This document shows, in pieces, positions 25,956 through 36,810 of a stretch of 64,000 nucleotides of DNA (the stretch's first letter is position 1; each line of letters opens with the position of its first letter). The stretch is from Gemmatimonadaceae bacterium (GTDB lineage Bacteria > Gemmatimonadota > Gemmatimonadetes > Gemmatimonadales > Gemmatimonadaceae), in NCBI GenBank assembly GCA_035533755.1, contig DATLTC010000099.1, positions 1-64,000 on the forward strand. The letters run 5' to 3'. Position numbers and translations under genes: made by a program. The notes under the pieces are model-generated. The model was not told the DNA's origin. It made no database searches and worked only from the letters and a program-made list of their open reading frames with translations.

Positions 25956-27037
25956 TGCGGAATCCGATCAAGCCCCTCGACCGCTACGTGTTCGCGGAGT
26001 TCTGGAAGATCTTCGTGGTCACCGCGCTGGGCTTTCCCGTGATCACGATCGTGATCGACCTCACCGACCATCTCGACCAGTACCTGGCCCGCCATCTCAC
26101 GCCGCAGAACATCGCGTTGAGCTACGTGTACTGGGTGCCCCAGTCGATGTTCATGGTGTTGCCGGCCGCGGTGCTCTTCGCCACGGTGTTCGCCGTCTCG
26201 GCGTTCACGCGCCATTCGGAGATCACGGCGGCCAAGGCGTCGGGCATGAGCTTCTACCGGTTCATCCTGCCGATCATGCTCGGGGCCGCGCTGGCCACGG
26301 GGATGGACCTGGTGATCTCGGAGCTGATGCCGGCCGCCAACCGCGCCCACAACCAGCTCCTGGAGGAGGACAAGTTCCGGGGGCTCAACCAGCGGTACAA
26401 CTTCGCGTTCGCGGGCGATCTGGGGCGCGTGTACAAGATCGGCGTGCTCAATCGCGCCCTCGGCACGGCGCAGTCGGTGCAGGTGGAGCGGCGCGGCACG
26501 GGGGCCGACTATCCCTCGTACGTGGTGGCGGCGGACAACGCCACGTGGCGCAACGGCCACTGGGACCTGGGACGCGGCACGATGCACCTGGTCACCGACT
26601 CCGGCCCCGGGTTCGCCGTGTCGTTCGTCTCGATGCGGGACAACGAGTTCAAGGAACAGCCCTCGGAGATGATGTCGCGGACGCACCTGCCCGACGAGAT
26701 GCGGTACGAGGAGCTGTCGCGGTTCATCAAGGCCATGGAGCGCTCGGGCACCGACGTGAACGAGTGGAAGGTGGAGCGGGCGTTGAAGATCGCCATCCCG
26801 ATCACCTGCATCATCATCGCCCTGTTCGGGGCGCCGCTGGCCACCACCAATCAGCGCGGCGGGGCCGCGTTCGGCATCGCCATCTCGCTGGCCACCACGG
26901 TGACGTTCCTGATGGCGGTGCAGGTGACCAAGGCCGTGGGCGGCACCGGCATGATGCCGCCGGACCTTGCGGCGTGGGTGCCGAACGCGCTGTTTGCCTT
27001 GATCGGAATTTTCCTGCTCGGCCGCGTCCGCACCTGA
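25955..27037 (+). CDS. lptG: LptG-type LPS export permease
   Basis: The ATG at 25955 shares bases with the lptF stop and gives 360 residues, the normal size. Topology is the family standard: helices near 15-40, 55-85 and 100-120, a periplasmic jellyroll domain, and three C-terminal helices from about 265. The conserved cytoplasmic coupling region EITAAKASGMSFYRFILP corresponds to the LptB-contacting segment. It forms a heterodimer with LptF and is translationally coupled to it. The mlaE gene begins only 2 nt after its stop, so LPS export and phospholipid transport parts share a transcript. Confidence 0.9.
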   Translation: MRNPIKPLDRYVFAEFWKIFVVTALGFPVITIVIDLTDHLDQYLARHLTPQNIALSYVYWVPQSMFMVLPAAVLFATVFAVSAFTRHSEITAAKASGMSFYRFILPIMLGAALATGMDLVISELMPAANRAHNQLLEEDKFRGLNQRYNFAFAGDLGRVYKIGVLNRALGTAQSVQVERRGTGADYPSYVVAADNATWRNGHWDLGRGTMHLVTDSGPGFAVSFVSMRDNEFKEQPSEMMSRTHLPDEMRYEELSRFIKAMERSGTDVNEWKVERALKIAIPITCIIIALFGAPLATTNQRGGAAFGIAISLATTVTFLMAVQVTKAVGGTGMMPPDLAAWVPNALFALIGIFLLGRVRT

Positions 27038-27039
27038 CC

Positions 27040-27891
27040 GTGACCCATTTTCCGCACCACCCCGTCGCCCGTCCCACGGAGACGTTCCCCATCGTGCAGC
27101 GCTCCGGCATCCGCTTCTTCCGGCGGATGTCGCGGGGGCTGGTGGGCTCGTTCCGGAAGGTGGGCGCCTGGACCTACTTCTTGCGCGACATCGTGCGGGC
27201 GCTGGGCGCGCCGGCCACGTACGCGCCCGAAACGATCCGCCAGATGAAGAACATCGGCGTCGATTCGGTGCCGCTCACCGTGATCGTCGCCGGCTTCATC
27301 GGCAGCGTCATCGCCCTGCAGACGCGCTACCAGTTGTTTCCGGGCGTCCAGCAGTCGCTCGTCGGCCTGGCCACGCGCCAGATGGTGATCCTGGAGCTGG
27401 GCCCGCTGCTCACCGGGCTCGTGCTCACGGGGCGCGTGGGAGCGCGCATGGCCGCCGAGATCGGCACGATGCGGGTGACGGAGCAGATCGACGCGCTCGA
27501 GACGCTGGCCTACGACCCGGTGGCGTTCCTGATCGTGCCCCGGCTGCTGGCCGCGATCATCATGCTTCCCGTATTGACGGTGCTGGCCGACGCGGTGGGC
27601 GTGTCCAGCGGCTACGCGATGGGGGTGTTCGCCACCGGCATCAGCCCCTCGGACTTCAAGGACGGGCTGCGGCTGGGGTTCGGGACCTTCCAGGTGATCT
27701 ACAGCCTGCTCAAGGCGACGATGTTCGGGGGGGCCATCTCCTTCTTCTCGTCGTTCGAAGGCTACATTGCAGAAGCCGGCGCCGAGGGCGTGGGACGGTC
27801 CACGGCCAAGGCGGTGGTCGTCACCTCGGTAGCCATCCTCGTGCTGGATGCATTGACCGCGGTCCTCCTCGCTCCGTACCTACAGTCATGA
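27040..27891 (+). CDS. mlaE: MlaE-type ABC transporter permease
   Basis: From the GTG at 27040 the product is 283 residues. An internal ATG at 27127 would give the more usual 254. The MlaE/PF02405 domain occupies nearly the whole protein. It contains ELGPLLTGLVLTGRVGARM and the conserved EIGTMRVTEQIDALETLAYD coupling region. The family moves phospholipids or other lipids between membranes as part of the MlaFEDB complex. It overlaps mlaD by 4 nt (ATGA). The cognate ATPase gene mlaF, commonly adjacent, is absent here. Confidence 0.9.
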   Translation: MTHFPHHPVARPTETFPIVQRSGIRFFRRMSRGLVGSFRKVGAWTYFLRDIVRALGAPATYAPETIRQMKNIGVDSVPLTVIVAGFIGSVIALQTRYQLFPGVQQSLVGLATRQMVILELGPLLTGLVLTGRVGARMAAEIGTMRVTEQIDALETLAYDPVAFLIVPRLLAAIIMLPVLTVLADAVGVSSGYAMGVFATGISPSDFKDGLRLGFGTFQVIYSLLKATMFGGAISFFSSFEGYIAEAGAEGVGRSTAKAVVVTSVAILVLDALTAVLLAPYLQS

Positions 27892-28775
27892 AACGACGCG
27901 ACGAAGTCTCGGTGGGCATTCTGATCACCATCGCCGTGGCCGTCCTTCTCGTGGGCGTGCTCTGGCTGGCCCGTGGCGGCCTGTCGTCCGGGTATCCGCT
28001 GTACACCCGGTTTGCCTGGGGGCAGAACCTCAAGCAGGGGCAGCCGGTGTTGCTGGCCGGGGTCAACATCGGGTACGTGGACGAGGTCGATCTGCGCCCC
28101 GAGGGCTACCTCGACGTCCTGCTGCGGATCAACGACCGGTACAAGGTGCCCAAGAGCTCCAAGGCCACGGTGCGCGCCGTGGGGTTTTTCGGCGATGTGG
28201 CGGTGGCGCTCACTCCCAAGCTCGGGGGCGACCTGTCGGGGGCGTACGCGCCGGGCGACACGGTCCCCGCCGGAACCGCCGAGGCCAGCGTCCAGGAGAT
28301 CATGACGCAGGCCGATTCCATCGGCGCCGCGCTGGGGGCCATCACCCACGCCCTCCAGGTGCAGATGGTGGACGCGGGCGGGCTCCGCGACCTGCGGCAG
28401 ACGATCGCGTCCACGTCGGCGCTGGCCGCCCAGCTCCAGAACATCGCCGCCGAGCAGAACGCGCACGTCACGCAGACGCTCAAGGCCTACGAGCGCGTGG
28501 CCAACTCCATCGACTCCAGCGTCGTGGATTCCACGGTGCGCAATCTGCGCGCGTCCAGCCAGAGCGTGTCCGAGGCGGCCGTGAAGCTGAACACGAGCGC
28601 CGGGCAGCTCAGCGACATCCTGGGCAAGCTCAACGCCGGCCAGGGCACGGCCGGCAAGCTGCTCACCGACACCCTGCTCTACCGCAACATGCGGAACACG
28701 ATGGCGACGATGGATTCGCTGCTCGCCGACATCAAGAAGCATCCGAGCCGGTACATCAACGTCCGGATCTTCTAA
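27888..28775 (+). CDS. mlaD: MlaD-type MCE domain lipid-binding protein
   Basis: A 295-residue protein with one N-terminal membrane anchor (about 9-28, ITIAVAVLLVGVLWLA). A single MCE domain follows (about 38-115, VLLAGVNIGYVDEVDLRPEG). A long helical C-terminal tail runs from about 150 to 290, probably coiled coil. It is the hexameric periplasmic lipid-binding subunit that works with MlaE. The extended tail is longer than in E. coli MlaD and resembles single-MCE proteins that build needle-like structures. Its stop codon interleaves with the stop of the convergent ABC ATPase gene. Confidence 0.88.
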   Translation: MKRRDEVSVGILITIAVAVLLVGVLWLARGGLSSGYPLYTRFAWGQNLKQGQPVLLAGVNIGYVDEVDLRPEGYLDVLLRINDRYKVPKSSKATVRAVGFFGDVAVALTPKLGGDLSGAYAPGDTVPAGTAEASVQEIMTQADSIGAALGAITHALQVQMVDAGGLRDLRQTIASTSALAAQLQNIAAEQNAHVTQTLKAYERVANSIDSSVVDSTVRNLRASSQSVSEAAVKLNTSAGQLSDILGKLNAGQGTAGKLLTDTLLYRNMRNTMATMDSLLADIKKHPSRYINVRIF

Positions 28776-30163
28776 GGGGCGTCGTCGCCGGCCTCCGCGC
28801 CGCCGTCGGTGGCCCGGTGTTCCTCGTCCAGCCGTAGCTCGCCGGCCGTGGTGTCGTAGCTGAACAGCTCCGTGTAACGCCCCCAGTCCACGACGGTCTC
28901 GAACTGGCGCCGGGCCTCCTCGCCGCCGAAGGCCTTCTGGAGTTCCTCCTCCAGCCGCTCGGCCTCGAGCGTGTGGGCGGGCGCGTCGTCCAGCAGCCGC
29001 ACCACGAACCGCATGATCGGCGCGTGCTCGAGCACGCCGGTGCGGAGCAGCGCCTTCTCGCCGTCCAGATCGACGCCCGCGAACTGCTCGCCCAGCGGCG
29101 TGAGCAGCACGTTGCGCTCCGCCACCTCGGCGAATCCGAGCAGGTCGGCGGTCTCGACCAGCGCCAGCAGGTCGTCGTTGCGCATTTGCAGGTCGCGGGA
29201 CAGGTCGTGCAGGTTGGCGCGCCCGCCGATGCTCGACACGAACTGCACGAACCCCGCCAGATCGTCCAGCCCCACGTCGGGGAGCGCCGGGTAGCGCGGC
29301 TTGGCCGGCCGTCGCGCGGCGCGGCGCTTGGGACGTTCCAGGAATGCCGACGGGTCTTCGTCGGGGTTGGTCATGATGCGGTAGATGGTCTCCACCAGGC
29401 GCATCTGCGCCTGGCCGCGGCTCTTGCGCTGATCCACCGGCACGCCCGGCAGCTCCACGCGGATGTGCCCCGGGTTGGCGCCGAACACCACCACGCGATC
29501 GGCGAGCGTCACCGCCTCGTCGATGTTGTGCGTGACCATGAGCACCGCCTTGGTGGGCAGCGACCGGTCCATCCACAGCTGCTTGAGTTCGGTGCGCAGG
29601 TGCTCGGCGGTGAGCACGTCGAGCGCCGAGAAGGGTTCGTCCAGGAACAGCACCTCGGGCTGCACGACGAGCGCGCGGGCCACGCCCACGCGCTGCTTCA
29701 TCCCGCCCGAAAGCTCCTTGGGGAACGCTTCCTCGAAGCCGTCGAGGCCGATGAGATCGATGGCCTTGAGGGCGCGCGTCCGGCGCTCCGCCGGCGCGAG
29801 GTCCACCGCCAGCAGCCCCAGCTCCACGTTCTGCAGCACGGTGAGCCAGGGAAAGAGCGCGAAGCTCTGGAAGACGATGGCCACCTGCGGATTGGGTCCC
29901 GACCACGGCTCGCCGTGCACCAGCAGGTCGCCGTCCGACGGCGCGATGAGCCCGGCGAGGATGCGCAGCAGGGTGGACTTGCCCGAGCCCGACGGGCCGA
30001 GCAGGGCCACGAACTCGCCGGCCCGCAGTTCGAGATTCACGTGTTCGAGCGCCGGCGCCCGGTCGTCGCCGTAGTACTTGCGCACGTCGCGCACCGCGAG
30101 GAGCGCGGGGCCGCCGCCGAGTGGCGTGGGCGGAGTGGATGCGGGCGAGGCGGGGGAACTCAT
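28772..30163 (-). CDS. ABC importer ATPase with C-terminal AAA-associated domain (nitrate/sulfonate type)
   Basis: The chosen ATG at 30163 lies 4 nt after the permease stop and gives 463 residues. An in-frame ATG at 30202 would overlap the permease gene. The N-terminal ATPase has Walker A GPSGSGKS near 56-63, signature LSGGMKQRVGVARAL, Walker B VLFLDEPFSALD and H-loop MVTHN. The second part (about 290-440) is the AAA_assoc_C type regulatory domain, seen in a subset of nitrate/sulfonate/taurine-type importers together with fused permeases. The substrate is unknown and no periplasmic binding protein is nearby. Confidence 0.82.
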   Translation of the reverse strand: MSSPASPASTPPTPLGGGPALLAVRDVRKYYGDDRAPALEHVNLELRAGEFVALLGPSGSGKSTLLRILAGLIAPSDGDLLVHGEPWSGPNPQVAIVFQSFALFPWLTVLQNVELGLLAVDLAPAERRTRALKAIDLIGLDGFEEAFPKELSGGMKQRVGVARALVVQPEVLFLDEPFSALDVLTAEHLRTELKQLWMDRSLPTKAVLMVTHNIDEAVTLADRVVVFGANPGHIRVELPGVPVDQRKSRGQAQMRLVETIYRIMTNPDEDPSAFLERPKRRAARRPAKPRYPALPDVGLDDLAGFVQFVSSIGGRANLHDLSRDLQMRNDDLLALVETADLLGFAEVAERNVLLTPLGEQFAGVDLDGEKALLRTGVLEHAPIMRFVVRLLDDAPAHTLEAERLEEELQKAFGGEEARRQFETVVDWGRYTELFSYDTTAGELRLDEEHRATDGGAEAGDDAP

Positions 30164-30167
30164 GGCG

Positions 30168-31913
30168 TCAGGCGAGCTGGTAGCGGGATTCGGCGAGCCC
30201 ATACAGGCGGCGCCAGACGAGTCGGTTGATGGTGATCACGATCGCCGACATCACGAACGTGGCCGCGAGCAGGATCGGGAACTGCCCATGATTGGCGGCC
30301 GACGCGATCACCGCCCCCAGCCCCGTGGTCATGCGCGTCGTGCCGCCGAACGTCACGTATTCGGCCACGATGCTGGCGTTCCACGCCCCACCGGTGGCCG
30401 TGATCATGCCGGTGACGACGTACGGAAAGATCGCCGGAAGGATGAGCGTCTTCCAGCGGCGCCACCCCGTGATGCGGTAGGTGACCGCCACTTCCTTGAG
30501 ATCCGACGGGATCGACATCGCACCGGCGATCACGTTGAACAGCACGTACCACTGCGTGCCGAGCAGCATCAGCGCCACGGCGGCGATGTTGAGGCCGCCG
30601 GGCAGGGCGAGCAGCGCCAGGAGGAGGGCCGGGAAGAGCGCCGTGGCCGGAATCGACGCCACGATCTGCACGACCGGCTGCAGCCGCCGCGACCACACCG
30701 GGTCGAGCCCGATGCGCACGCCGAGCGGGATCGTCCACGCGGCGCCGATGAGCAGCGCCACCGTGGTCCGCGCGAGCGTGGCCGCCGACGCCAGGAGGAT
30801 GCGGCCCCATGTGGCGGCGTCGAGCGTGGCGAGCGCGCGCGCCGACGCCAGCGCCCCCCACGCCACCACGCCCAGCAGCACGAGCGCGGCGCCGGTGCGG
30901 ATCGCCGCCCCGAGCGGCGAACGGCGGCGCGGCGCCTCGGGCACGACGGGCGCGCCGAGCGGCGTGGGCGGCGGGCTCAACCGGCGGTCCAGCCGGCGCG
31001 TCATCGGGCGCAGGACGCGATCGCCGATCCACGCCATGAGCTCCGAGTCGCGCAGCGCGTCGAGCACGCGCGACGACGAGGCCGCCTGGCCGCCGGCCTG
31101 CTCGAGCTTGAATCGGTCGGACCATGCCACCAGCGGGCGCCAGAGCAGCTGATCGAGCAGCACGATCACGAACACCAGCATGAGCAGGCCCAGGCAGAGC
31201 GCCAGGACGTCGCCCCGTTCCGCCGCGGCGGCGAGATACGAGCCCAGGCCCGGCAGGCGGTAGCTGTCCTTGCCCAGCGTGAACTGCTCCGACGCCATGA
31301 GAAAGAACCAGCCGCCGGCCCAACTCATCATGCTGTTGGCCACCAGCGAGATCACGCCCGATGGCAGTTCCAGGCGCGTGAATCGCCGCCACCGGCCCAG
31401 CCGGTACACGGTGGACGCTTCGCTGAGCTCGGTGGGAATGGAGTGCAGCGCCTGATGGAATCCGAAGGCGAGGTTCCACGCCTGGCTGGTGAAGATGAGA
31501 AGCACCGCGGCCAGCTCGAGCCCGATCACGCGCCCACGGAACAGCGCCGCCAGCCCGAGCACCACGCCGGGCATGAACGACAGGATGGGCACGCTCTGCA
31601 GGATGTCGAGCAGGGGGATGAGGAACCGTTCGGCCACGCGGCTGTTGGCCGCGGCGCGGGCGTAGGCCACGCTGAACGCCAGCGACAGCACGTACGCCAC
31701 CGCCATGCGCATGGTGGAGAGCGCGGCGTACCAGGGAAGATTCCACGGCGACGTGCCCACGTGCACGTTGCTGGCGATGGGCGTGCCCCAGCCCACGCCG
31801 GCGTGCATGACCACGTAGCCGATGGCCACCAGCAGGCACAGCATGGCGAGGTCCACCCACTTGGGAGCGGGTGGCCGGACAACCGCGGTGGGCCAGGACC
31901 GGAGGAACGCCAT
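30168..31913 (-). CDS. ABC importer permease with two fused BPD_transp_1 domains
   Basis: A 581-residue protein with two tandem permease halves. The first occupies about 60-280, with the EAA-type loop ELSEASTVYRLGRWRRFTRLELP. The second is at about 375-575, with SDLKEVAVTYRITGWRRWKTLILP. A charged cytoplasmic linker lies between them. One polypeptide therefore supplies both transmembrane domains. The cognate ATPase follows 4 nt downstream. This permease-plus-ATPase arrangement belongs to the nitrate/sulfonate/bicarbonate importer group, but no binding protein is seen, so the ligand cannot be inferred. Confidence 0.85.
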   Translation of the reverse strand: MAFLRSWPTAVVRPPAPKWVDLAMLCLLVAIGYVVMHAGVGWGTPIASNVHVGTSPWNLPWYAALSTMRMAVAYVLSLAFSVAYARAAANSRVAERFLIPLLDILQSVPILSFMPGVVLGLAALFRGRVIGLELAAVLLIFTSQAWNLAFGFHQALHSIPTELSEASTVYRLGRWRRFTRLELPSGVISLVANSMMSWAGGWFFLMASEQFTLGKDSYRLPGLGSYLAAAAERGDVLALCLGLLMLVFVIVLLDQLLWRPLVAWSDRFKLEQAGGQAASSSRVLDALRDSELMAWIGDRVLRPMTRRLDRRLSPPPTPLGAPVVPEAPRRRSPLGAAIRTGAALVLLGVVAWGALASARALATLDAATWGRILLASAATLARTTVALLIGAAWTIPLGVRIGLDPVWSRRLQPVVQIVASIPATALFPALLLALLALPGGLNIAAVALMLLGTQWYVLFNVIAGAMSIPSDLKEVAVTYRITGWRRWKTLILPAIFPYVVTGMITATGGAWNASIVAEYVTFGGTTRMTTGLGAVIASAANHGQFPILLAATFVMSAIVITINRLVWRRLYGLAESRYQLA

Positions 31914-32028
31914 GCAGCAAACCTAGACGGTAGACGCAAGGGCGGCGCGCCCGGAAATCACGGTTGACCCGCCCCCCCACACGGGCGAGGTTTCCTAAGC
32001 CGTTTGCCGTTCTTCGAGACGATCATTC

Positions 32029-32313
32029 ATGCGCATTGCCCTTGGCGAAGCGATCTTCTGGGTCGCCGCCGTGTGTTGTCTGGTGGCCCAGGTGGCCATC
32101 CTCCGGTCGGTCCTGCTTCCGCACGCGCCCACCGCGGGCGCTGATCGGGTGCCGCGCCCCCGCACGGGGGCCGAGATCGCCTGGGCCCTGCTGCCCGCGC
32201 TGGCCCTGATCGGGGTGTTCGCGCTCACGTGGCGGGCCATGCACGCGCCGGCCACCCCCGCGTCCGTGCGCGTGTCCGCCGCGGCGCCGGCCCTCCGCAC
32301 GCCGGCGCCGTGA
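32029..32313 (+). CDS. Small two-helix membrane protein upstream of ctaA
   Basis: A 94-residue protein with hydrophobic helices at about 7-28 and 46-67. The second, GAEIAWALLPALALIGVFAL, recalls the second helix of cytochrome oxidase subunit II. No copper ligands follow, so it is not a complete subunit. The stop overlaps the ctaA GTG (GTGA), making it the first gene of a coupled operon with haem A synthesis genes. A role in oxidase assembly is a context-based guess. Confidence 0.55.
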   Translation: MRIALGEAIFWVAAVCCLVAQVAILRSVLLPHAPTAGADRVPRPRTGAEIAWALLPALALIGVFALTWRAMHAPATPASVRVSAAAPALRTPAP

Positions 32314-33239
32314 AGACGCTCCGCCGTTACGCGTATCTGGCGCTCGCCGTCGTCTGCCTGCACCTGGTATTCGGCGCCATCGTGCGCATCAGCGGATCGG
32401 GCATGGGCTGCGGAGACAACTGGCCCAAGTGCTTCGGCTACTGGTTCCCGCCGCTCAGCCGCCCCGATCTGATCATCGAGGTGTCGCACCGCTACCTGGC
32501 GTCCATCGTCACCCTCACGATCCTGGCGCTGTTCGTGGCCGCGTGGCGGCGGCGGCGCGAGCCCGGCGTGGGCGGACCGGGGGGCGTCCTGCGCATGGCC
32601 GGCGCCGCGGTGGTGACGGTGTTCTGCGTGGCCATCCTGGGCGGGGTCACGGTCAAGCTCGGCAATGCCCCGTGGGCGACGGTGGCCCACTGGACGCTCG
32701 CGATGACCCTTCTCGCCATGCTGGCCACGGCGACCATCCGCACCGGGGCCATGGGCGGCGCCGGCGCCCGCGCGCAGACGGCGCCCCGCGGCCTGGTGCG
32801 CAGCGGATACGCGGCGGCGAGCATCGCCTTCCTGGCCGTGGCCATGGGCGGACTCACCGCCAACTACCCGTTCGGGGCGGTGGGATGCACGACCTTCCCG
32901 TTCTGCGGGCCCAATCCCGCGGCCCCCGAAGCCGCCGTGCACATCCAGCTCATGCACCGTACGCTGGCCCTGCTGCTGGGCCTGCTCGCCGTCGGCATGG
33001 CACTGCGCGCGCGCCGTGACGACGTGGGCCCGGTGGTGCGCCGCGCCGCCGATGTGGTGTTGGCGTTCGTGATCCTGCAGGTGGCCATCGCCGCGGCGAT
33101 GGTGCTGCTGCACCTGCCGCCGGTGCTGCGGTCGCTGCACGAAGCGGCCGGCGTGGGCGTGTGGCTGTCGGCGTACACGATGGCGTACCTGGCGCGGATC
33201 GCGGCGCGGCCGCGGGCCGCGCCCGGAGCGGGCGCGTGA
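32310..33239 (+). CDS. ctaA: Haem A synthase (COX15/CtaA family)
   Basis: A 309-residue, eight-helix membrane protein starting with GTG overlapping the upstream stop. Family signatures are visible: RISGSGMGCGDNWPKCFGYW near the first periplasmic loop, EVSHRYLA, AHWTLAMTLLAM, CTTFPFCGPN and QLMHRTLALLLG. These include the histidines that hold haem and the paired cysteines of the loops. It oxidises the C8 methyl of haem O to make haem A for cytochrome oxidase. It is coupled to ctaB by a GTGA overlap. Confidence 0.9.
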   Translation: MKTLRRYAYLALAVVCLHLVFGAIVRISGSGMGCGDNWPKCFGYWFPPLSRPDLIIEVSHRYLASIVTLTILALFVAAWRRRREPGVGGPGGVLRMAGAAVVTVFCVAILGGVTVKLGNAPWATVAHWTLAMTLLAMLATATIRTGAMGGAGARAQTAPRGLVRSGYAAASIAFLAVAMGGLTANYPFGAVGCTTFPFCGPNPAAPEAAVHIQLMHRTLALLLGLLAVGMALRARRDDVGPVVRRAADVVLAFVILQVAIAAAMVLLHLPPVLRSLHEAAGVGVWLSAYTMAYLARIAARPRAAPGAGA

Positions 33240-34125
33240 GCGACCTCGCGGCCACCCCCACGGGCGCGCGCGGCGTGACTCGCGATTTCGTGGCGCTCAC
33301 CAAGCCGCGGATCATCTCGCTGCTGCTGGTGACGACCGTGGCGCCGATGTACGTGGCCGGCCACCCGAGTCTCACGCTGGTGCTCGTCATGCTCGTGGGC
33401 GGGTACCTGATGGCCGGCGGCGCCAACGCCGTGAACATGTATCTCGACAGCGACATCGACGACCGCATGTCGCGCACGCGGCTGCGTCCGATCCCGAGCG
33501 GACGGATGAGTCCGCGCGAGGTGCTGGTGTTCGGCCTGCTGCTGGCCACCACGTCCACGTATCTGCTGGCGCGGTTCGCCAACCTGCTCACGGCGGCGCT
33601 GGCGCTGCTCGGGTTCTACGCCTACATCCTGCTCTACACGCGGTGGCTCAAGCGCAGCACGCCGCAGAACATCGTGATCGGCGGCGCGGCCGGCGCCATC
33701 CCGCCGCTGGTGGGCTGGGCGGCGATGACGAACGGGCTCGATCTCATGGCCCTATACCTGTTCCTGATCATCTTCTACTGGACCCCGCCCCATTTCTGGG
33801 CCCTCGCGCTCAACAAGCAGAAGGACTACGGCCTCGCCGGCGTGCCGATGGCGCCGCTGGTGTGGGGCGAGCGCGAGACCAAGCGACAGATGCTCTGGTA
33901 CACGATCATCCTGGTCTGCCTCACGCTCCTGCCGGTGGCGTTCGGCGCCCTCGGCCTTCCGTACTTCATCATGGCCGCGGCGCTCGACGCCTGGCTGCTC
34001 ATAGGAATCGTCCGCGTGATGCGCGCCGAAAATTTCACCAAGCCCGCGTGGAGCGTCTACAAGTACTCGCTCCTCTACCTCGCCCTGCTGTTCGCCGCGA
34101 TGGTGATCGATCGCGGCCTCGTCGC

Positions 34126-34129
<4 letters not shown>
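33236..34129 (+). CDS. ctaB: Protohaem IX farnesyltransferase (haem O synthase)
   Basis: A 297-residue UbiA-superfamily prenyltransferase with a GTG start. The first Asp-rich motif is NMYLDSDIDDRMSRTRLRP. The second region includes YWTPPHFWALAL and NKQKDYGLAGVPMAP. It adds a farnesyl group to protohaem, giving haem O for CtaA. Its stop overlaps the ATG of an ABC exporter (ATGA). The presence of CtaA and CtaB implies an aa3-type oxidase and aerobic respiration. Confidence 0.92.
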
Positions 34130-35955
<1,826 letters not shown>

Positions 35956-35967
35956 CCGCCCCGGCGT

Positions 35968-36810
35968 CTACTGCAGTTGCAGTTCCACGTCCAGATCCGC
36001 CGCCTGGCCGGGCTTCACCGTCACCACATGGTCCACCGGCGCCGGCGCGCGCTCGTGCCAGATGCGCACGTCGTAGGTGCCCGGTGCGAGGCCGCGGATG
36101 GCGAACCGCCCGAACCGATCGGTGACCGCGAAGTACGGATTATCGAACACCGCCACGTACCCGCGGGCGAACGGATGATCGGTGCCGCGTACGCGCACCA
36201 GCCCCGGCTCGGCGGCGATCGCCGCGCTCGGCACCACCGACCAACGGTCCACGGTGGAGATGCGCGCGATCAGCGCGCCCTCGGACTCGCTGTAGAACCG
36301 GGCGTGGTGCGCCGTGGCATCCAAGCTCTGCAGGTTCACCGTCGTGCCCGTCACCAACGCCAGCACCCGGGGCACGAACCGGCAGCGCTCGATGGCGAGG
36401 TCCGCCCGCCGGTCGCGCGGCAGCGCGCGTCCCGCGTGCACGTCGCTCACCCACACCAGCGCGTCGGCCAGCCGGTGCCCGCGGGCCTGCACCGACTCAT
36501 CCGGCACCTCGCCGCCGCAGACCGACGCGTCGTCGCCGGAGAGCGCCGTGGGACGGAGCAGCGGCGCGCCGCCCAGCGAGATCACGCCGCGGATCTCGCC
36601 CGGCCGCGCCACGCGCACCACGCGGTACGGCCCGTCGGGGGCGATGGCCCGCGCCACGGCACGCAACGGATCGGGCACGCGGGCCACCGTGGAAGACGCC
36701 GGATCGCCCCTGGCGTCGCGCGCGCACGCCGTGGGCAGGCCGAGCGCCGCCACCAGCAGCGGCCAGAGCCGCGCGATGCCGCCCGCCCCCGACGACGAAC
36801 GCCCCGCCAT
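35968..36810 (-). CDS. Secreted protein with C-terminal carboxypeptidase-regulatory-like domain
   Basis: A 280-residue protein with an N-terminal hydrophobic segment ending LPTAC, a possible lipobox. A middle region (about 65-190) looks like a cupredoxin-type beta fold (RGVISLGGAP...LVWVSDV...NLQSLDATAHHARF). The C-terminal Ig-like domain (about 205-275) contains RFGRFAIRGLAPGTYDVRIWH, typical of carboxypeptidase regulatory-like (PF13620-type) modules. Its ATG overlaps the stop of the upstream M24 peptidase gene by one base. It could be a periplasmic metal- or surface-binding protein. No enzymatic motif is visible. Confidence 0.6.
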   Translation of the reverse strand: MAGRSSSGAGGIARLWPLLVAALGLPTACARDARGDPASSTVARVPDPLRAVARAIAPDGPYRVVRVARPGEIRGVISLGGAPLLRPTALSGDDASVCGGEVPDESVQARGHRLADALVWVSDVHAGRALPRDRRADLAIERCRFVPRVLALVTGTTVNLQSLDATAHHARFYSESEGALIARISTVDRWSVVPSAAIAAEPGLVRVRGTDHPFARGYVAVFDNPYFAVTDRFGRFAIRGLAPGTYDVRIWHERAPAPVDHVVTVKPGQAADLDVELQLQ

